A DNA stretch of 64,000 nucleotides from G965215045 sp965215045 (GCA_965215045.1 OZ244031.1:1984001-2048000); one strand, 5' to 3'. Shown: positions 27,106 through 36,753, numbered from the stretch's first letter. The notes: generated from the letters alone by a model not told the origin. Numbers and translations: made by a program.

Positions 27106-28287
27106 ATGATCAGTCCCTACGCATCCCGGGAGCTGCAACCGCGCTGGGTCGCCGACGCAGACGAACGCACCGAACTGGCACGGGAGGCAGAGCAATTGCC
27201 TTCCCTGCTGTTGAATTCCGCCGCCGCCGCCAATGCGGTGATGCTGGGTGCGGGATATTTTTCCCCGCTGGAGGGTTTCATGAACCTGGCCGATGCGCTG
27301 GGTTGTGCAGAGAACATGCACACGGCTGACGGCCTGTTCTGGCCGGTGCCGATTCTCAATCGCAGCGACCAGTCGCCGCCGGTGGAAGCGGGGAGCCGGA
27401 TCGCCCTGCGCGACCCCAGGCTGCCGGGGCACCCGGTGTTGGCCGTGCAGGAACTGCGGGCCGTGGAAGAACTGGAGGAGGAGCCACTGCGGCATATTAC
27501 CCAGGCGGTGTTCAAAAGCCTGGACCCGCAGCATCCGGGCGTGGCGACTTTCCAGGAGTCGGGGCAGATTGTTTTTTCCGGCCCGATCCAGACCTTGCAC
27601 CACAGTTATTTTGAACAGGATTTTCCCGATACCTTTCGCACGGCCGGGCAGATTCGTGCGCAGATCGAAGAGCGCGGCTGGAACAAGACGGTGGCCTTCC
27701 AGACGCGCAACCCGATGCATCGCGCACACGAGGAATTGTGCAAGATGGCACAGCGGGCGATCGACGCCGACGGGGTGTTGATTCACATGCTGCTGGGCAA
27801 GCTCAAGCCCGGCGATATTCCGGCGGACGTGCGCGACGCCGCGATTCGCAAAATGGTGGAACTGTATTTCCCGCGCAATTCAGTGTTGATCTGCGGCTAC
27901 GGTTTCGACATGCTCTACGCGGGCCCCCGGGAGGCGGTGCTGCACGCTATCTTCCGGCAGAACTGCGGTTGCACACACCTGATCGTCGGCCGGGACCACG
28001 CCGGGGTCGGCGATTATTACGGACCTTTTGATGCGCAGGAAATCTTCCGCGAGGAAGTCCCCCGGGGTGCCCTGCAAATCGAGATTTTTAACGCCGACCA
28101 CACGGCCTGGTCCAAGAAGCTGCAGCGCGTGGTCATGATGCGCGATGCTCCCGACCATGTCCCGGAAGATTTCGTGCTGCTGTCCGGCACCCGCGTGCGG
28201 GAAATGCTGGCTGCCGGAGAGTCGCTGCCGCAGGAGTTTGCACGCCCCGAGGTGGCGCAAATCCTGGGAGATTATTACCGTTCCTGA
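27106..28287 (+). CDS. sat: ATP sulfurylase, Sat type
   Basis: 393 residues, monofunctional sulfate adenylyltransferase that makes APS from ATP and sulfate. The active-site motifs are FQTRNPMHRAHEELCK (HxxH), HLIVGRDHAGVGDYYG and LSGTRVRE. This is the single-chain Sat family, not the CysDN GTP-driven enzyme of enteric bacteria. ATG 27106 gives the family start MISPYASRELQPRWV; GTG 27100 would add two residues. With cysC directly upstream it supplies PAPS. Confidence 0.94.
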   Translation: MISPYASRELQPRWVADADERTELAREAEQLPSLLLNSAAAANAVMLGAGYFSPLEGFMNLADALGCAENMHTADGLFWPVPILNRSDQSPPVEAGSRIALRDPRLPGHPVLAVQELRAVEELEEEPLRHITQAVFKSLDPQHPGVATFQESGQIVFSGPIQTLHHSYFEQDFPDTFRTAGQIRAQIEERGWNKTVAFQTRNPMHRAHEELCKMAQRAIDADGVLIHMLLGKLKPGDIPADVRDAAIRKMVELYFPRNSVLICGYGFDMLYAGPREAVLHAIFRQNCGCTHLIVGRDHAGVGDYYGPFDAQEIFREEVPRGALQIEIFNADHTAWSKKLQRVVMMRDAPDHVPEDFVLLSGTRVREMLAAGESLPQEFARPEVAQILGDYYRS

Positions 28288-28311
28288 ATTGCTTCACCGC
28301 GAGGTATCATC

Positions 28312-29103
28312 ATGCTGCTCAAAGACAAAGTTGTAATCGTATCCGGCATCGGGCCCGGGCTGGGGATGGAGCTTTCCACCCTGTGTGCGCAAGAGGGGGC
28401 GGCGGGCATCGCCGTCGCGGCGCGCACCCCGCAGAAGCTCGATGATGCCGAGAAGGAAATTCGCGAGCTGGGATTGGAGACCCCGGTGCTGAAGGTGCCC
28501 ACGGATATTGCCGATCGCAGCCAGTGCGACCGACTGGTCAAACAGACCATCGACAAGTTCAAGCGCATCGACGTGCTGCTCAACAGTGCCTACGCCGCGG
28601 GCTTGTTTTCCCTGATCGAAGACGCAGATCTTAAGGAATGGCGTGAGGTTTTCGATGTAAACCTTTTTGGAACCTTGAATTTGACCCAGGCAACCATCCC
28701 CCAGATGAAAAAGCAGAAGTCGGGTTCCATCGTCATGATCAACACCATGGTGGTGCGCAAACCGCTGAAGACGCACGGCGATTACGCGGCTTCCAAGGCG
28801 GCCCTGCTGTCTGCGACCGCGCACCTGGCACTGGAACTGGGGCACTATGGCATTCGCGTCAACGGTGCCCACATGGGCTGGATGTGGGGGCCCTCGGTGG
28901 AAAATTACATGATCGGGGCCGCCAAGGAGGGGAATACCACGGTGGAAGCCGTGCGCGCCGAGGTGGAAAAGAATATTCCGCTGGGGCGCATCCCCGAGGA
29001 CGGGGAGTGCGCCAAGGCCGCGGTGTTTCTCGCCTCGGATTATGCCTCGGTGATTACCGGTGCCTGCCTGGACGTCAACGGCGGCGAGTACATGCCGCAC
29101 TGA
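28312..29103 (+). CDS. SDR family oxidoreductase
   Basis: 263 residues, classical short-chain dehydrogenase fold. The cofactor motif is SGIGPGLG, a variant of TGxxxGxG, with an AARTP segment after beta-2 compatible with NADP or NAD. The catalytic YxxxK is YAASK (about residue 160), but the usual serine 13 residues upstream is a threonine (INTMVV). DVNLFGT holds the conserved Asn. GAGG seven bases before the ATG is a good ribosome site. Substrate unknown; it stands alone between sat and a convergent reverse-strand gene. Confidence 0.82.
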   Translation: MLLKDKVVIVSGIGPGLGMELSTLCAQEGAAGIAVAARTPQKLDDAEKEIRELGLETPVLKVPTDIADRSQCDRLVKQTIDKFKRIDVLLNSAYAAGLFSLIEDADLKEWREVFDVNLFGTLNLTQATIPQMKKQKSGSIVMINTMVVRKPLKTHGDYAASKAALLSATAHLALELGHYGIRVNGAHMGWMWGPSVENYMIGAAKEGNTTVEAVRAEVEKNIPLGRIPEDGECAKAAVFLASDYASVITGACLDVNGGEYMPH

Positions 29104-29250
29104 GGCCGCAGCGCAGGCTTGAACAAACCCGACGGCGCGGCTTGTTCCCCGGGTGCCGCGGGGCTTATTCGAGCTGCAACGCGCGGGTTTTCCCGGACCG
29201 GCAAGAGGGGGCTTCCCGAGGCGCACCAGTCTGCGGCCGGCGGTCGGCGA

Positions 29251-29676
29251 TTATGGCTGCGCTTCGGTCTCCGGCAGCAGCGGACCATAGGGCAGGTAGC
29301 GATTGTCGCTGTGTTCCCGGATCCAGAGCAGGAATTCCCGCTCCAGTTCCTGCCCCCGCTCCCGCAGCATTCGCGCCAGCGGTATCACCGGTGAGTGCTG
29401 GTCAGCGCGCCAGGCGGCAAAATGCATTTCCGCCAGGGTCAGGAAACGGATCAGCTGCCGCACTTCGGCATCGGAAAACCGGGCGGCGAGCTCGCGCCAA
29501 CTGGACCACGGGCAACGCATGATGCCGGCATAGCGCCGCTGCTCCTCCGGGGGGAAGCGGCTGCCCAGTTCCGCGGGCGGGCAGTCGGCGAAACGCTGCA
29601 GGCAGCTGCGCAAAAATTGCGGCTCCAGGAGCTGGGACTGCGCTGCCCCGGGCTCCCAGCTGCCGACCTCGCTCAT
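29251..29676 (-). CDS. Conserved small hypothetical protein coupled to gcvP
   Basis: 141 residues, no signal peptide or membrane segment, rich in Arg, Glu and Trp. It contains AGIMRCPWSSWRELAARF and ends with IREHSDNRYLPYGPLL, a tail I associate with uncharacterised proteins in Gammaproteobacteria. The ATG overlaps the gcvP stop as ATGA, so it is probably translated with gcvP. No function can be given. The 147 bp between it and the convergent SDR gene hold only GC-rich sequence with no clear terminator. Confidence 0.7.
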   Translation of the reverse strand: MSEVGSWEPGAAQSQLLEPQFLRSCLQRFADCPPAELGSRFPPEEQRRYAGIMRCPWSSWRELAARFSDAEVRQLIRFLTLAEMHFAAWRADQHSPVIPLARMLRERGQELEREFLLWIREHSDNRYLPYGPLLPETEAQP

Positions 29677-32564
29677 GACAGGGTCTGCTCCTGGTCCAGC
29701 GGCGGACACCCGCAAAAGAGTTGTTTTTCACCCAGCACGTTATCCACGCGATTGACCGGTGGCAGGTACTTGTCCCCGCCCACCCAGGGCAGCGGGGTGA
29801 AAGCCTGTTCCCGGGAGTAGGGGCGTTTCCACTCGGCATCCACGAGATCCGCCAGGGTGTGGGGAGCGTGTTTGAGCGGACTGTCTTCGAGTGTCAGCAA
29901 GCCCTGTTCCAGCTCGGCGATCTCCCGGCGAATCTGGATCATGGCGGCGCAAAAGCGTTCCAGTTCGAGCAGCGATTCGCTTTCCGTGGGTTCGATCATC
30001 AGCGTGCCGGGCACGGGAAATGACATGGTCGGGGCGTGGTATCCGAAATCGATCAGGCGCTTGGCCACATCTTCTTCGCTGACGCCGGTGCGCTCGCGCA
30101 GGGGGCGCAGGTCGAACACGCACTCATGCGCCACCCGTCCCCGCCGGCCGGTATACAACAGGGGATAGTGTTCCCCCAGGCGCAGTGCCAGGTAATTGGC
30201 ATTGAGAATGGCAATTTCCGTGGCGCGCCGCAGCCCGGCACCGCCCATCATCCTCAGGTATGCCCAACTGATCGGCAGAATGCTGGCACTGCCCCAGGGG
30301 GCGGCGGTGATCACGTCGGTATCGCCATCGGCCTGGACTTGTTCGGGCAGCATGGGACGCAGGTGTTCGGCCACACCGATCGGCCCCACGCCGGGGCCAC
30401 CGCCGCCGTGCGGGATGCAAAAGGTTTTGTGCAGGTTGAAATGGCACACGTCGACGCCGAAGTCCGCGGGGCGGACGATGCCCAGCAGCGCGTTGAGGTT
30501 GGCACCGTCCATGTAGACCTGCGCCCCCGCCCGGTGTGCGATCCGGCACATCTGCACGATCCCCTCTTCGAAGACTCCGTGCGTGGAGGGATACGTCAGC
30601 ATGACCGCGGCCAGTCGCCCGGCGTGCTGTCCGGCCTTGTGTTCCAGGTCTTCCAGGTCCACGTCGCCGCGGGCGTCACATTTGACGACCTGCACCTCCA
30701 TGCCGGCCAGTGCCGCACTGGCGGGATTGGTGCCGTGCGCTGAGCGCGGGATCAGGCACAGATCGCGCTGTTCTTCGCCACGGGACCGGTGATAGCGGCG
30801 AATGCTGAGCAGGCCGGCGTACTCGCCCTGGGAGCCGGCGTTGGGCTGCAAAAAGACCGCGGCAAAACCGGTCAGCCGGCACAGGATCTGTTCCAGTTCG
30901 TCCAGCAGCTTGCGGTAGCCCTGTGTCTGTGACGCCGGCGCAAAGGGGTGAATATCGGCAAAGCCGGGCCAGGAGATCGGTTCCATCTCGGCCGCCGCAT
31001 TGAGTTTCATGGTGCAGGAACCCAGCGGGATCATGCTGCGATCCAAGGCGATGTCGCGCTGTGCCAGCCGGCGCAGGTAGCGCATCAGTTCGGTCTCACT
31101 GCGCCAGCGGCTGAACACGGGATGTTGCAGGCAGGCACCCCGGCGTTGCAGTGCCGGCGGAATGCCCGGCGGCAGGGCGGCCTCGAGTTCCCGCTCCGGG
31201 GGCAGGGGCGAACCCGTGCAAATTTCACACAGTGCGCCCAGCTCTTCTTCGCCCAGGGTTTCATCCAGGCTGATGCCGATGCGTCCGCCGGTGAGCGGGC
31301 GCAGGTTGTAGCCCCGCTGTTCGGCGCGCTGCAATACCGCCTTGGCATCGGCGGGGCAAAAGTGCAGGGTGTCAAAGAAATGTTCGCTCTCCACGGCGAT
31401 GCCCCCAAGTTGCAGGGCGGCGGCCAGGCGCAGGGTGTGCCCATGCACGCGCCGCGCAATTTCTTCCAGTCCCCGGGGGCCGTGGTAGAGCGCGTAACAG
31501 GCGGCCAGGATCGCCGGTAGCACCTGGGCGGTACAGATATTGCTGGTGGCTTTCTCACGGCGAATATGCTGTTCGCGGGTTTGCAGGCTGAGACGCAGGG
31601 CGGTGCGCCCGCGCGTGTCCTTGGAGACGCCGACCAGGCGTCCGGGCAGCATGCGCTGGAATTCCCGCCGCGTGGCAATGAAGGCCGCGTGCGGGCCGCC
31701 GGCCCCCAGCGGCACGCCGAAGCGCTGGCTGTTGCCGCTCACCACGTCGATCCCGCATTCCCCGGGCGGGCGCAGCAGGACCAGTGCCAGGGGGTCGGTG
31801 GCCGCACAAGCCAGGGCGCCGGCAGCGTGCGTGCGGCGGGCGAATTCCGTGAAATCGCCCAGGGCACCGTCGTTGCCCGGGGATTGCAGCAGGGCACCGA
31901 ACAGCTGTTCTCGCGGCAGCTCCCGCTCCCAGTCGCCGATGCAGAGTTCGATCTGCAGGGGGCGGGCGCGGGTCTGCAGCACGGCCAGGGTGCGCGGGTG
32001 ACAGTTGCGGTCGGCAAAGAAAATATTTCCTTGGCGCCGGATGCGCCGGCACATCCCCAGTGCCTCGGCCGCCGCGCTGGCTTCGTCCAACAGGGAGGCA
32101 TTGGCGACTTCCATGGCACAGAGCTCGCTGACCAGCTGCTGAAAATTCAACAACAGCTCCAGCCGTCCCTGGGAAATTTCCGACTGGTAGGGCGTGTAGG
32201 CGGTGTACCAGGACGGGTTTTCCAGCACGTTGCGGCGGATGACCGCGGGCATCACGGTGTTGTAAAAACCGTTGCCCAGCAGCGATTTGAATACCTTATT
32301 CCGGGCCGCCCATCGCGCCAGCAATTCCTGCATCCGGGCCTCGTCCAGGGCCGGGGGCAGTTCTGGTGTCTCGGTCTGCAGGATCGCCTGCGGCACGCTT
32401 TCTTCCAGCAACTGTTGCAGGGATTCGCAGCCCAGTGCCCGCAACATGCTTTGCACCTGCTCCGCATCCGGGCCGATGTGCCGGTGCGCAAATGTTGCGC
32501 CCGGGGGTTGTTCGCCGACGGCCCCGGCAGCGGGGGCGGCTGCGGGTGCCAACTCCTGTTCCAT
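29673..32564 (-). CDS. gcvP: Glycine dehydrogenase (decarboxylating), P protein
   Basis: 963 residues from this ATG, the usual length for the fused P protein. It decarboxylates glycine and passes the aminomethyl group to the H protein lipoamide. The N-half opens with RHIGPDAEQVQSML; the PLP lysine is in NLHKTFCIPHGGGGPGVGP, and SAHGTNPASA is conserved. A GTG at 32645 would add 27 low-complexity residues and start only about 50 bp from a strong -10 box; the ATG is preferred on family length. gcvT and gcvH are not in the window. Confidence 0.95.
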   Translation of the reverse strand: MEQELAPAAAPAAGAVGEQPPGATFAHRHIGPDAEQVQSMLRALGCESLQQLLEESVPQAILQTETPELPPALDEARMQELLARWAARNKVFKSLLGNGFYNTVMPAVIRRNVLENPSWYTAYTPYQSEISQGRLELLLNFQQLVSELCAMEVANASLLDEASAAAEALGMCRRIRRQGNIFFADRNCHPRTLAVLQTRARPLQIELCIGDWERELPREQLFGALLQSPGNDGALGDFTEFARRTHAAGALACAATDPLALVLLRPPGECGIDVVSGNSQRFGVPLGAGGPHAAFIATRREFQRMLPGRLVGVSKDTRGRTALRLSLQTREQHIRREKATSNICTAQVLPAILAACYALYHGPRGLEEIARRVHGHTLRLAAALQLGGIAVESEHFFDTLHFCPADAKAVLQRAEQRGYNLRPLTGGRIGISLDETLGEEELGALCEICTGSPLPPERELEAALPPGIPPALQRRGACLQHPVFSRWRSETELMRYLRRLAQRDIALDRSMIPLGSCTMKLNAAAEMEPISWPGFADIHPFAPASQTQGYRKLLDELEQILCRLTGFAAVFLQPNAGSQGEYAGLLSIRRYHRSRGEEQRDLCLIPRSAHGTNPASAALAGMEVQVVKCDARGDVDLEDLEHKAGQHAGRLAAVMLTYPSTHGVFEEGIVQMCRIAHRAGAQVYMDGANLNALLGIVRPADFGVDVCHFNLHKTFCIPHGGGGPGVGPIGVAEHLRPMLPEQVQADGDTDVITAAPWGSASILPISWAYLRMMGGAGLRRATEIAILNANYLALRLGEHYPLLYTGRRGRVAHECVFDLRPLRERTGVSEEDVAKRLIDFGYHAPTMSFPVPGTLMIEPTESESLLELERFCAAMIQIRREIAELEQGLLTLEDSPLKHAPHTLADLVDAEWKRPYSREQAFTPLPWVGGDKYLPPVNRVDNVLGEKQLFCGCPPLDQEQTLS

Positions 32565-32633
32565 CACGCCCGGTGCCCGGTGTGCCCCGCTCGCCCGGGG
32601 ATGGGCAGCCGCATAAGACAGTACAATGTTTGC

Positions 32634-33551
32634 ATGCGAATTCACCCGGTTTTCAGAACTTGCACATGCCGCGTACAGCAGCGATGTGCCGGTTATTATA
32701 GGGGGGGGATTTTCCTGCTCGGGGGCATTGCCGTGCTGGGTGCGGGCTGTGCCGGTGGCGGAGTGCTGCAGCCCGCACTGTTTTTACCCGGCGAGGCCGT
32801 GCAGGGAGCCCTGCTGCGGGGGCAGGCACCGCCTGGCAGCCGGGTTCTCTATGCCGGGCGCGAATTGCGTGTGAGCGCGGATGGCTGGTTCGTGTTCGGC
32901 CTGGGACGCGATGCCGATGTAGAAACCGCCCTGGAACTCCAGCTTCCCGGGGCGGAGCCCCGTCGCTACCGACTGGAAGTGGCACCGCGCAGTTGGCGCA
33001 CCCAGCACGTCGAGGGCGTGCCGCCGCGCACGGTTTCCCCGCCGGCGGAGGCCCTGCCGCGCATCGCGCGCGAGCGCGAGGCCATCGTTCGGGCACGCGC
33101 TCGAGACAGCGGGATGTCATTTTTTCGCGAGGCTTTCACGTGGCCGGTAGAGGGGCCGATTTCCGGGGTGTTCGGCAGTCAGCGCACTTACAACGGGGTT
33201 CCGCGCCGCCCCCACTACGGGGTGGACATCGCCGTCCCCACCGGAACCCCGGTGCGCGCGCCGGCACCCGGCACGGTGCGCCTGGCACAGCCCGACATGT
33301 TTTTTTCCGGCGGCACCGTGATCCTGGACCACGGACACGGGGTGCATTCCAGTTACCTGCACCTGCATGCGCTTCATGTGACAGAAGGGGAACGGGTTGA
33401 ACGGGGTGCGCTGATCGCCGAAGTCGGTGCCACCGGCCGCGCCACCGGGGCGCACCTGCACTGGCAGATTAACTGGTTCCAACTGCCGGTGGACCCCGAA
33501 CTGCTGCTGGCACCACAATCAAAGTTTTTGCTCCGGGAGATGAAGCGATGA
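32634..33551 (+). CDS. M23 family metallopeptidase, exported
   Basis: 305 residues. The N-terminus has a basic stretch and a hydrophobic segment (IFLLGGIAVLGAGC), a signal peptide or degenerate lipoprotein signal. The C-terminal LytM domain has all four zinc/catalytic residues: HYGVD (HxxxD) and HLHW (HxH), so a peptidoglycan endopeptidase is likely. TACAAT seven bases before the ATG would imply a leaderless message or a later start. The first codons overlap the gcvP upstream region on the other strand. It joins the Trm112 gene by ATGA. Confidence 0.85.
   Translation: MRIHPVFRTCTCRVQQRCAGYYRGGIFLLGGIAVLGAGCAGGGVLQPALFLPGEAVQGALLRGQAPPGSRVLYAGRELRVSADGWFVFGLGRDADVETALELQLPGAEPRRYRLEVAPRSWRTQHVEGVPPRTVSPPAEALPRIAREREAIVRARARDSGMSFFREAFTWPVEGPISGVFGSQRTYNGVPRRPHYGVDIAVPTGTPVRAPAPGTVRLAQPDMFFSGGTVILDHGHGVHSSYLHLHALHVTEGERVERGALIAEVGATGRATGAHLHWQINWFQLPVDPELLLAPQSKFLLREMKR
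32695..32700 (-). promoter_or_regulatory. Candidate -10 box for gcvP
   Basis: On the reverse strand the sequence reads TATAAT, 50 bp before the GTG and about 130 bp before the ATG of gcvP. The box lies inside the first codons of the divergent M23 peptidase gene as annotated here. No glycine riboswitch-like structure fits in the short leader. Confidence 0.45.
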
Positions 33552-33739
33552 TCGATCCGGAATTATTGAAAATCCTGGTCTGCCCGGTGAGCCGGGCACC
33601 CCTGGAATACGACCCGGAACGCGAAGAGTTGCTCTGTCGCGAGAGCGGCCTGGCCTACCCGGTGCGTGACGGGATCCCGATCCTGCTCGAAAGCGAGGCG
33701 CGCCGGCTCGATGCAAGGGGGCAGAAGAAAGATGACTGA
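33548..33739 (+). CDS. Trm112/YcaR family small protein
   Basis: 63 residues. PELLKILVCPVSRAPLEY and GLAYPVRDGIPILLESEAR are the family signature; the usual CxxC is reduced to a single Cys-Pro (LVCPVS), as in many bacterial members. Homologues act as small partners of methyltransferases or near kdsB; no kdsB is here. The ATG overlaps the M23 gene stop, and its end overlaps the HIT gene by 8 bp. Confidence 0.85.
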   Translation: MIDPELLKILVCPVSRAPLEYDPEREELLCRESGLAYPVRDGIPILLESEARRLDARGQKKDD

Positions 33740-34067
33740 GACCGTGTTTGCAAAGATCATTCGCGGCGAGATTCCGGCCCCGAAACTGCACGAGGACGAG
33801 CACTGCATCGTGATCCAAGACGCCAATCCGCAAACCCCCGTGCACCTGCTGGTGATCCCGCGCAAGCCGATCCCGCGTTTGGCGGACGCCACCCCGGAGG
33901 ATCGCGAACTGCTGGGCCACCTGCTGCTGGTGGCGCGGCAGATGGCGGAACAATCCGGCATCGGCGATGCTTTTCGCCTGTTGATCAATAACGGTGCCGA
34001 TGCCGGACAGACGGTGTTTCACCTGCATTTGCACGTGCTGGGCGGAGTGAAATTCAGCGAGAGGTGA
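33732..34067 (+). CDS. HIT domain protein, Hint/PKCI branch
   Basis: 111 residues, a nucleotide-binding hydrolase or phosphoramidase. The histidine triad is FHLHLHVLGG near the C-terminus and the N-terminal FAKIIRGEIPAPKLHEDE is family-typical, like E. coli HinT. It overlaps the Trm112 gene by 8 bp and ends one base before alaS. Confidence 0.9.
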   Translation: MTETVFAKIIRGEIPAPKLHEDEHCIVIQDANPQTPVHLLVIPRKPIPRLADATPEDRELLGHLLLVARQMAEQSGIGDAFRLLINNGADAGQTVFHLHLHVLGGVKFSER

Positions 34068-34068
34068 A

Positions 34069-36753
34069 ATGAAGAGCGCGGTGCTCCGGGAGTCCTTCCT
34101 GCAGTATTTTGCCGATCGCGGACATGCGCGCGTGCCCGCCAGTTCCCTGGCACCTGCCGATGATCCCAGCCTGCTGTTCACGAATGCGGGGATGGTGCAG
34201 TTCAAGGATATTTTCCTGGGCCAGCGACCGCCGCCGTACCCGCGCGCCTGCAGTGCCCAACGCTGCCTGCGTGTCGGCGGCAAGCACAATGACCTGGAAA
34301 ATGTCGGCTACACCGCCCGCCACCACACCCTGTTTGAAATGCTGGGCAATTTTTCCTTTGGCGATTATTTCAAACGCGAGGCGATCGACTACGCCTGGGA
34401 ATTTCTGACCGCCCCGGAAGGCCTGGGTATAGACCCGCGGCACTTGTGGATCACGGTGTTTGGCGGCGGCGCCCTGTTCGGTGCCGGGGGTCCGGAGTTG
34501 CCCCCCGACCTGGAGGCCGAGGACGCTTGGAAGGAGTGCCTGTCCCGGGCGGGTTTTTCACCGGCAGCCCTGCGACAGCGCATTGTGCGCGTACCGACCC
34601 TGGATAATTTCTGGATGATGGGAGACGCCGGCCCCTGCGGCCCCTGCAGCGAGATTTTTTATGACCACAATCCCCGCGCCCGGCGTTTCGCCGGTGCGAA
34701 GGCCGCCGCTGCGGATCGCTGCGTGGAGATCTGGAACCTGGTGTTCATGCAATACCAGCGCAGTGAGAGCGGCGAAATGGAGCCGCTGCCGGCACCTTGT
34801 ATCGACACCGGCATGGGCCTGGAGCGCATGGCCAGCGCGCTCCAGGGAGTGCAGAGCAATTATGAGAATGACCTGTTCAGTGCCTTGCTCCGGTGCGTGG
34901 ACCGCGCCGTGGTCGAATACGGCGGGAGCGGTGCCGACGGGAACTACAGCGCCTCCCACAGGGTGGTCGCCGACCATATCCGGGCGGCGGCCTTCCTGGT
35001 CGCCGATGGTGTGGCGGTCGCCAACGAGGGCCGGGGCTACGTGCTGCGCCGTATTATCCGGCGCGCCGTGCGCCACACCCATCGCCTGGGGGCGGCGCCG
35101 GGTTGCTTTGCCTCCCTGGCCCTGCCGCTGGTCGAATTGATGGAGGAGGTGTTCCCGTTGCCCGCCGCCCAGGGGGCGCGGGTCGAACAGCTGCTGCACA
35201 CCGAAGAGGAACAGTTCTCGCATACCCTGCAACAGGGACTCAAGATCCTGGAGCACTCCCTGGCGGAATTAAAACGGGGACAGACGCTCTCGGGAGAACT
35301 GCTGTTCCGTCTCTATGACAGCTGCGGGTTCCCGCCGGACATGAGTGCGGATGTCGCGCGGGAGCAGGGCATCGGCGTCGACATGGACACCTTCGAGGCG
35401 CGCATGGAAGAACAGCGCCAGCGGGCGCGCACAGCCTCCGCCTTCCGGGAGCGCACCGCCCTGGAATTGCCGCGGCTTAAAGAGGAGAGCCGGTTTACCG
35501 GCTACGAGGAACTGCGCACCGAGACCCGGGTGTCGGGCCTGTGGAATGTCGCGGGCGAGCCGCTGCAGGAGATCGCCGCCGGGGAGCGCGGCATGATCGC
35601 CCTGGAGAGCACGCCCTTTTATGCCGAGAGCGGCGGCCAGGTCGGCGACAGCGGCTTGTTGTTGTGCGCCGACGAACCCTGTTTTGCGGTGGAAGACACG
35701 CTGTCCAGCGGCACCGGGCGCCTGCATTGCGGCATGGGCCTGGGCCCCTTGCAGCTGCAGCAAGCGGTGGTGGCGGAGGTGGACGCCGAACGCCGCCGGG
35801 CGATCATGCGTCATCATTCGGCAACGCACCTGTTGCATGCCGCATTGCGCGCCGTGTTGGGCGAGCAGGTGCAGCAGCGGGGCTCCCTGGTGGACGCCGG
35901 GCGCCTGCGTTTTGATTTTACGCACCATGAGGCACTGAGCGATGAGCAACTGCTGGAATTGGAGCACCAGGTCAACGGCAAGATCCTGGAAAATACCGAG
36001 GTCTCGGTAGAGTGGACTTCCAGGGAGGAGGCCGAACGGGACGGTGCCCTGGCACTGTTCGGCGAAAAGTACGGGGAGCGGGTGCGCGTGCTGCGCATCG
36101 GCGGTGATTTTTCCGTGGAACTGTGCGGCGGTACCCACGTGCAGCGCAGCGGCGAGCTGGGCGTGTTCAAGATCATTTCTGAAAGCGGCATTGCCGCCGG
36201 TGTGCGGCGCATCGAGGCACTGGCCGGTGCCGCCGCCCTGGCGCGTTTCCAGGATGACGCCCGGCTGCTGGCGCGCCTGGGGACGCAATTGCAGCAGCCG
36301 CCCCGGGACTTGCCGGAGAAGCTGCAGAAGTTGCAGGAGGAAAACCGCAGCCTGCGTCGCCAATTGGAAAAATCCGCGGACCGGGCACCGGGGGTGGAGT
36401 TGAATATCGCGGCCGCGGTGGAGGTGGACGGCGTGCGGGTGTTGGCACAACAGCTGCCGGCCCGGGACCCGCGCGGATTGCGCACGGCCGTGGACCGCTG
36501 CCGGGAACAGCTGGGCAGTGGCGTGGTGCTGCTGGTCTCGGAGTATGAGGGGGATGCGATTTTTGCCGCCGGGATCAGCGAGGACCTGGTCGCGCGCCTG
36601 TCGGCGGGAAAACTGATGCGCGAGTTTTGCGCTTCCCTGGGCGGGCGGGGCGGCGGGCGCAAGGACTTCGCCCAGGGAGGTGGCGGAGATTTGAGTGCCG
36701 TGGACGCCGCACTGGAGCGGGTGCCGTCCTGGGTTGCAGAACAGCTGGGCTGA
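34069..36753 (+). CDS. alaS: Alanyl-tRNA synthetase
   Basis: 894 residues. Aminoacylation core with NAGMVQFKDIFLG and the class II motif 2 RHHTLFEMLGNFSFGDYF; editing domain zinc ligands in HHSATHLLHAALR and LCGGTH; C-Ala domain with GGRGGGRKDFAQGG at the end. Complete and normal in length. GAGG precedes the ATG. Its 3' end and the following start region have been duplicated (see the 41-bp repeat). Confidence 0.97.
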   Translation: MKSAVLRESFLQYFADRGHARVPASSLAPADDPSLLFTNAGMVQFKDIFLGQRPPPYPRACSAQRCLRVGGKHNDLENVGYTARHHTLFEMLGNFSFGDYFKREAIDYAWEFLTAPEGLGIDPRHLWITVFGGGALFGAGGPELPPDLEAEDAWKECLSRAGFSPAALRQRIVRVPTLDNFWMMGDAGPCGPCSEIFYDHNPRARRFAGAKAAAADRCVEIWNLVFMQYQRSESGEMEPLPAPCIDTGMGLERMASALQGVQSNYENDLFSALLRCVDRAVVEYGGSGADGNYSASHRVVADHIRAAAFLVADGVAVANEGRGYVLRRIIRRAVRHTHRLGAAPGCFASLALPLVELMEEVFPLPAAQGARVEQLLHTEEEQFSHTLQQGLKILEHSLAELKRGQTLSGELLFRLYDSCGFPPDMSADVAREQGIGVDMDTFEARMEEQRQRARTASAFRERTALELPRLKEESRFTGYEELRTETRVSGLWNVAGEPLQEIAAGERGMIALESTPFYAESGGQVGDSGLLLCADEPCFAVEDTLSSGTGRLHCGMGLGPLQLQQAVVAEVDAERRRAIMRHHSATHLLHAALRAVLGEQVQQRGSLVDAGRLRFDFTHHEALSDEQLLELEHQVNGKILENTEVSVEWTSREEAERDGALALFGEKYGERVRVLRIGGDFSVELCGGTHVQRSGELGVFKIISESGIAAGVRRIEALAGAAALARFQDDARLLARLGTQLQQPPRDLPEKLQKLQEENRSLRRQLEKSADRAPGVELNIAAAVEVDGVRVLAQQLPARDPRGLRTAVDRCREQLGSGVVLLVSEYEGDAIFAAGISEDLVARLSAGKLMREFCASLGGRGGGRKDFAQGGGGDLSAVDAALERVPSWVAEQLG

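Noticed and set aside
29104..29250. Gene or terminator between the SDR and the convergent small gene
   Set aside because: Only GC-rich sequence with weak, T-less inverted repeats; no supported reading frame.
31566..32633. Forward open frame opposite gcvP in frame with the M23 gene
   Set aside because: It is antisense to a well-supported gene; the M23 signal peptide marks the real start near 32634.
32565..32700. Glycine riboswitch before gcvP
   Set aside because: The leader is too short and no tandem aptamer-like conserved cores are seen.
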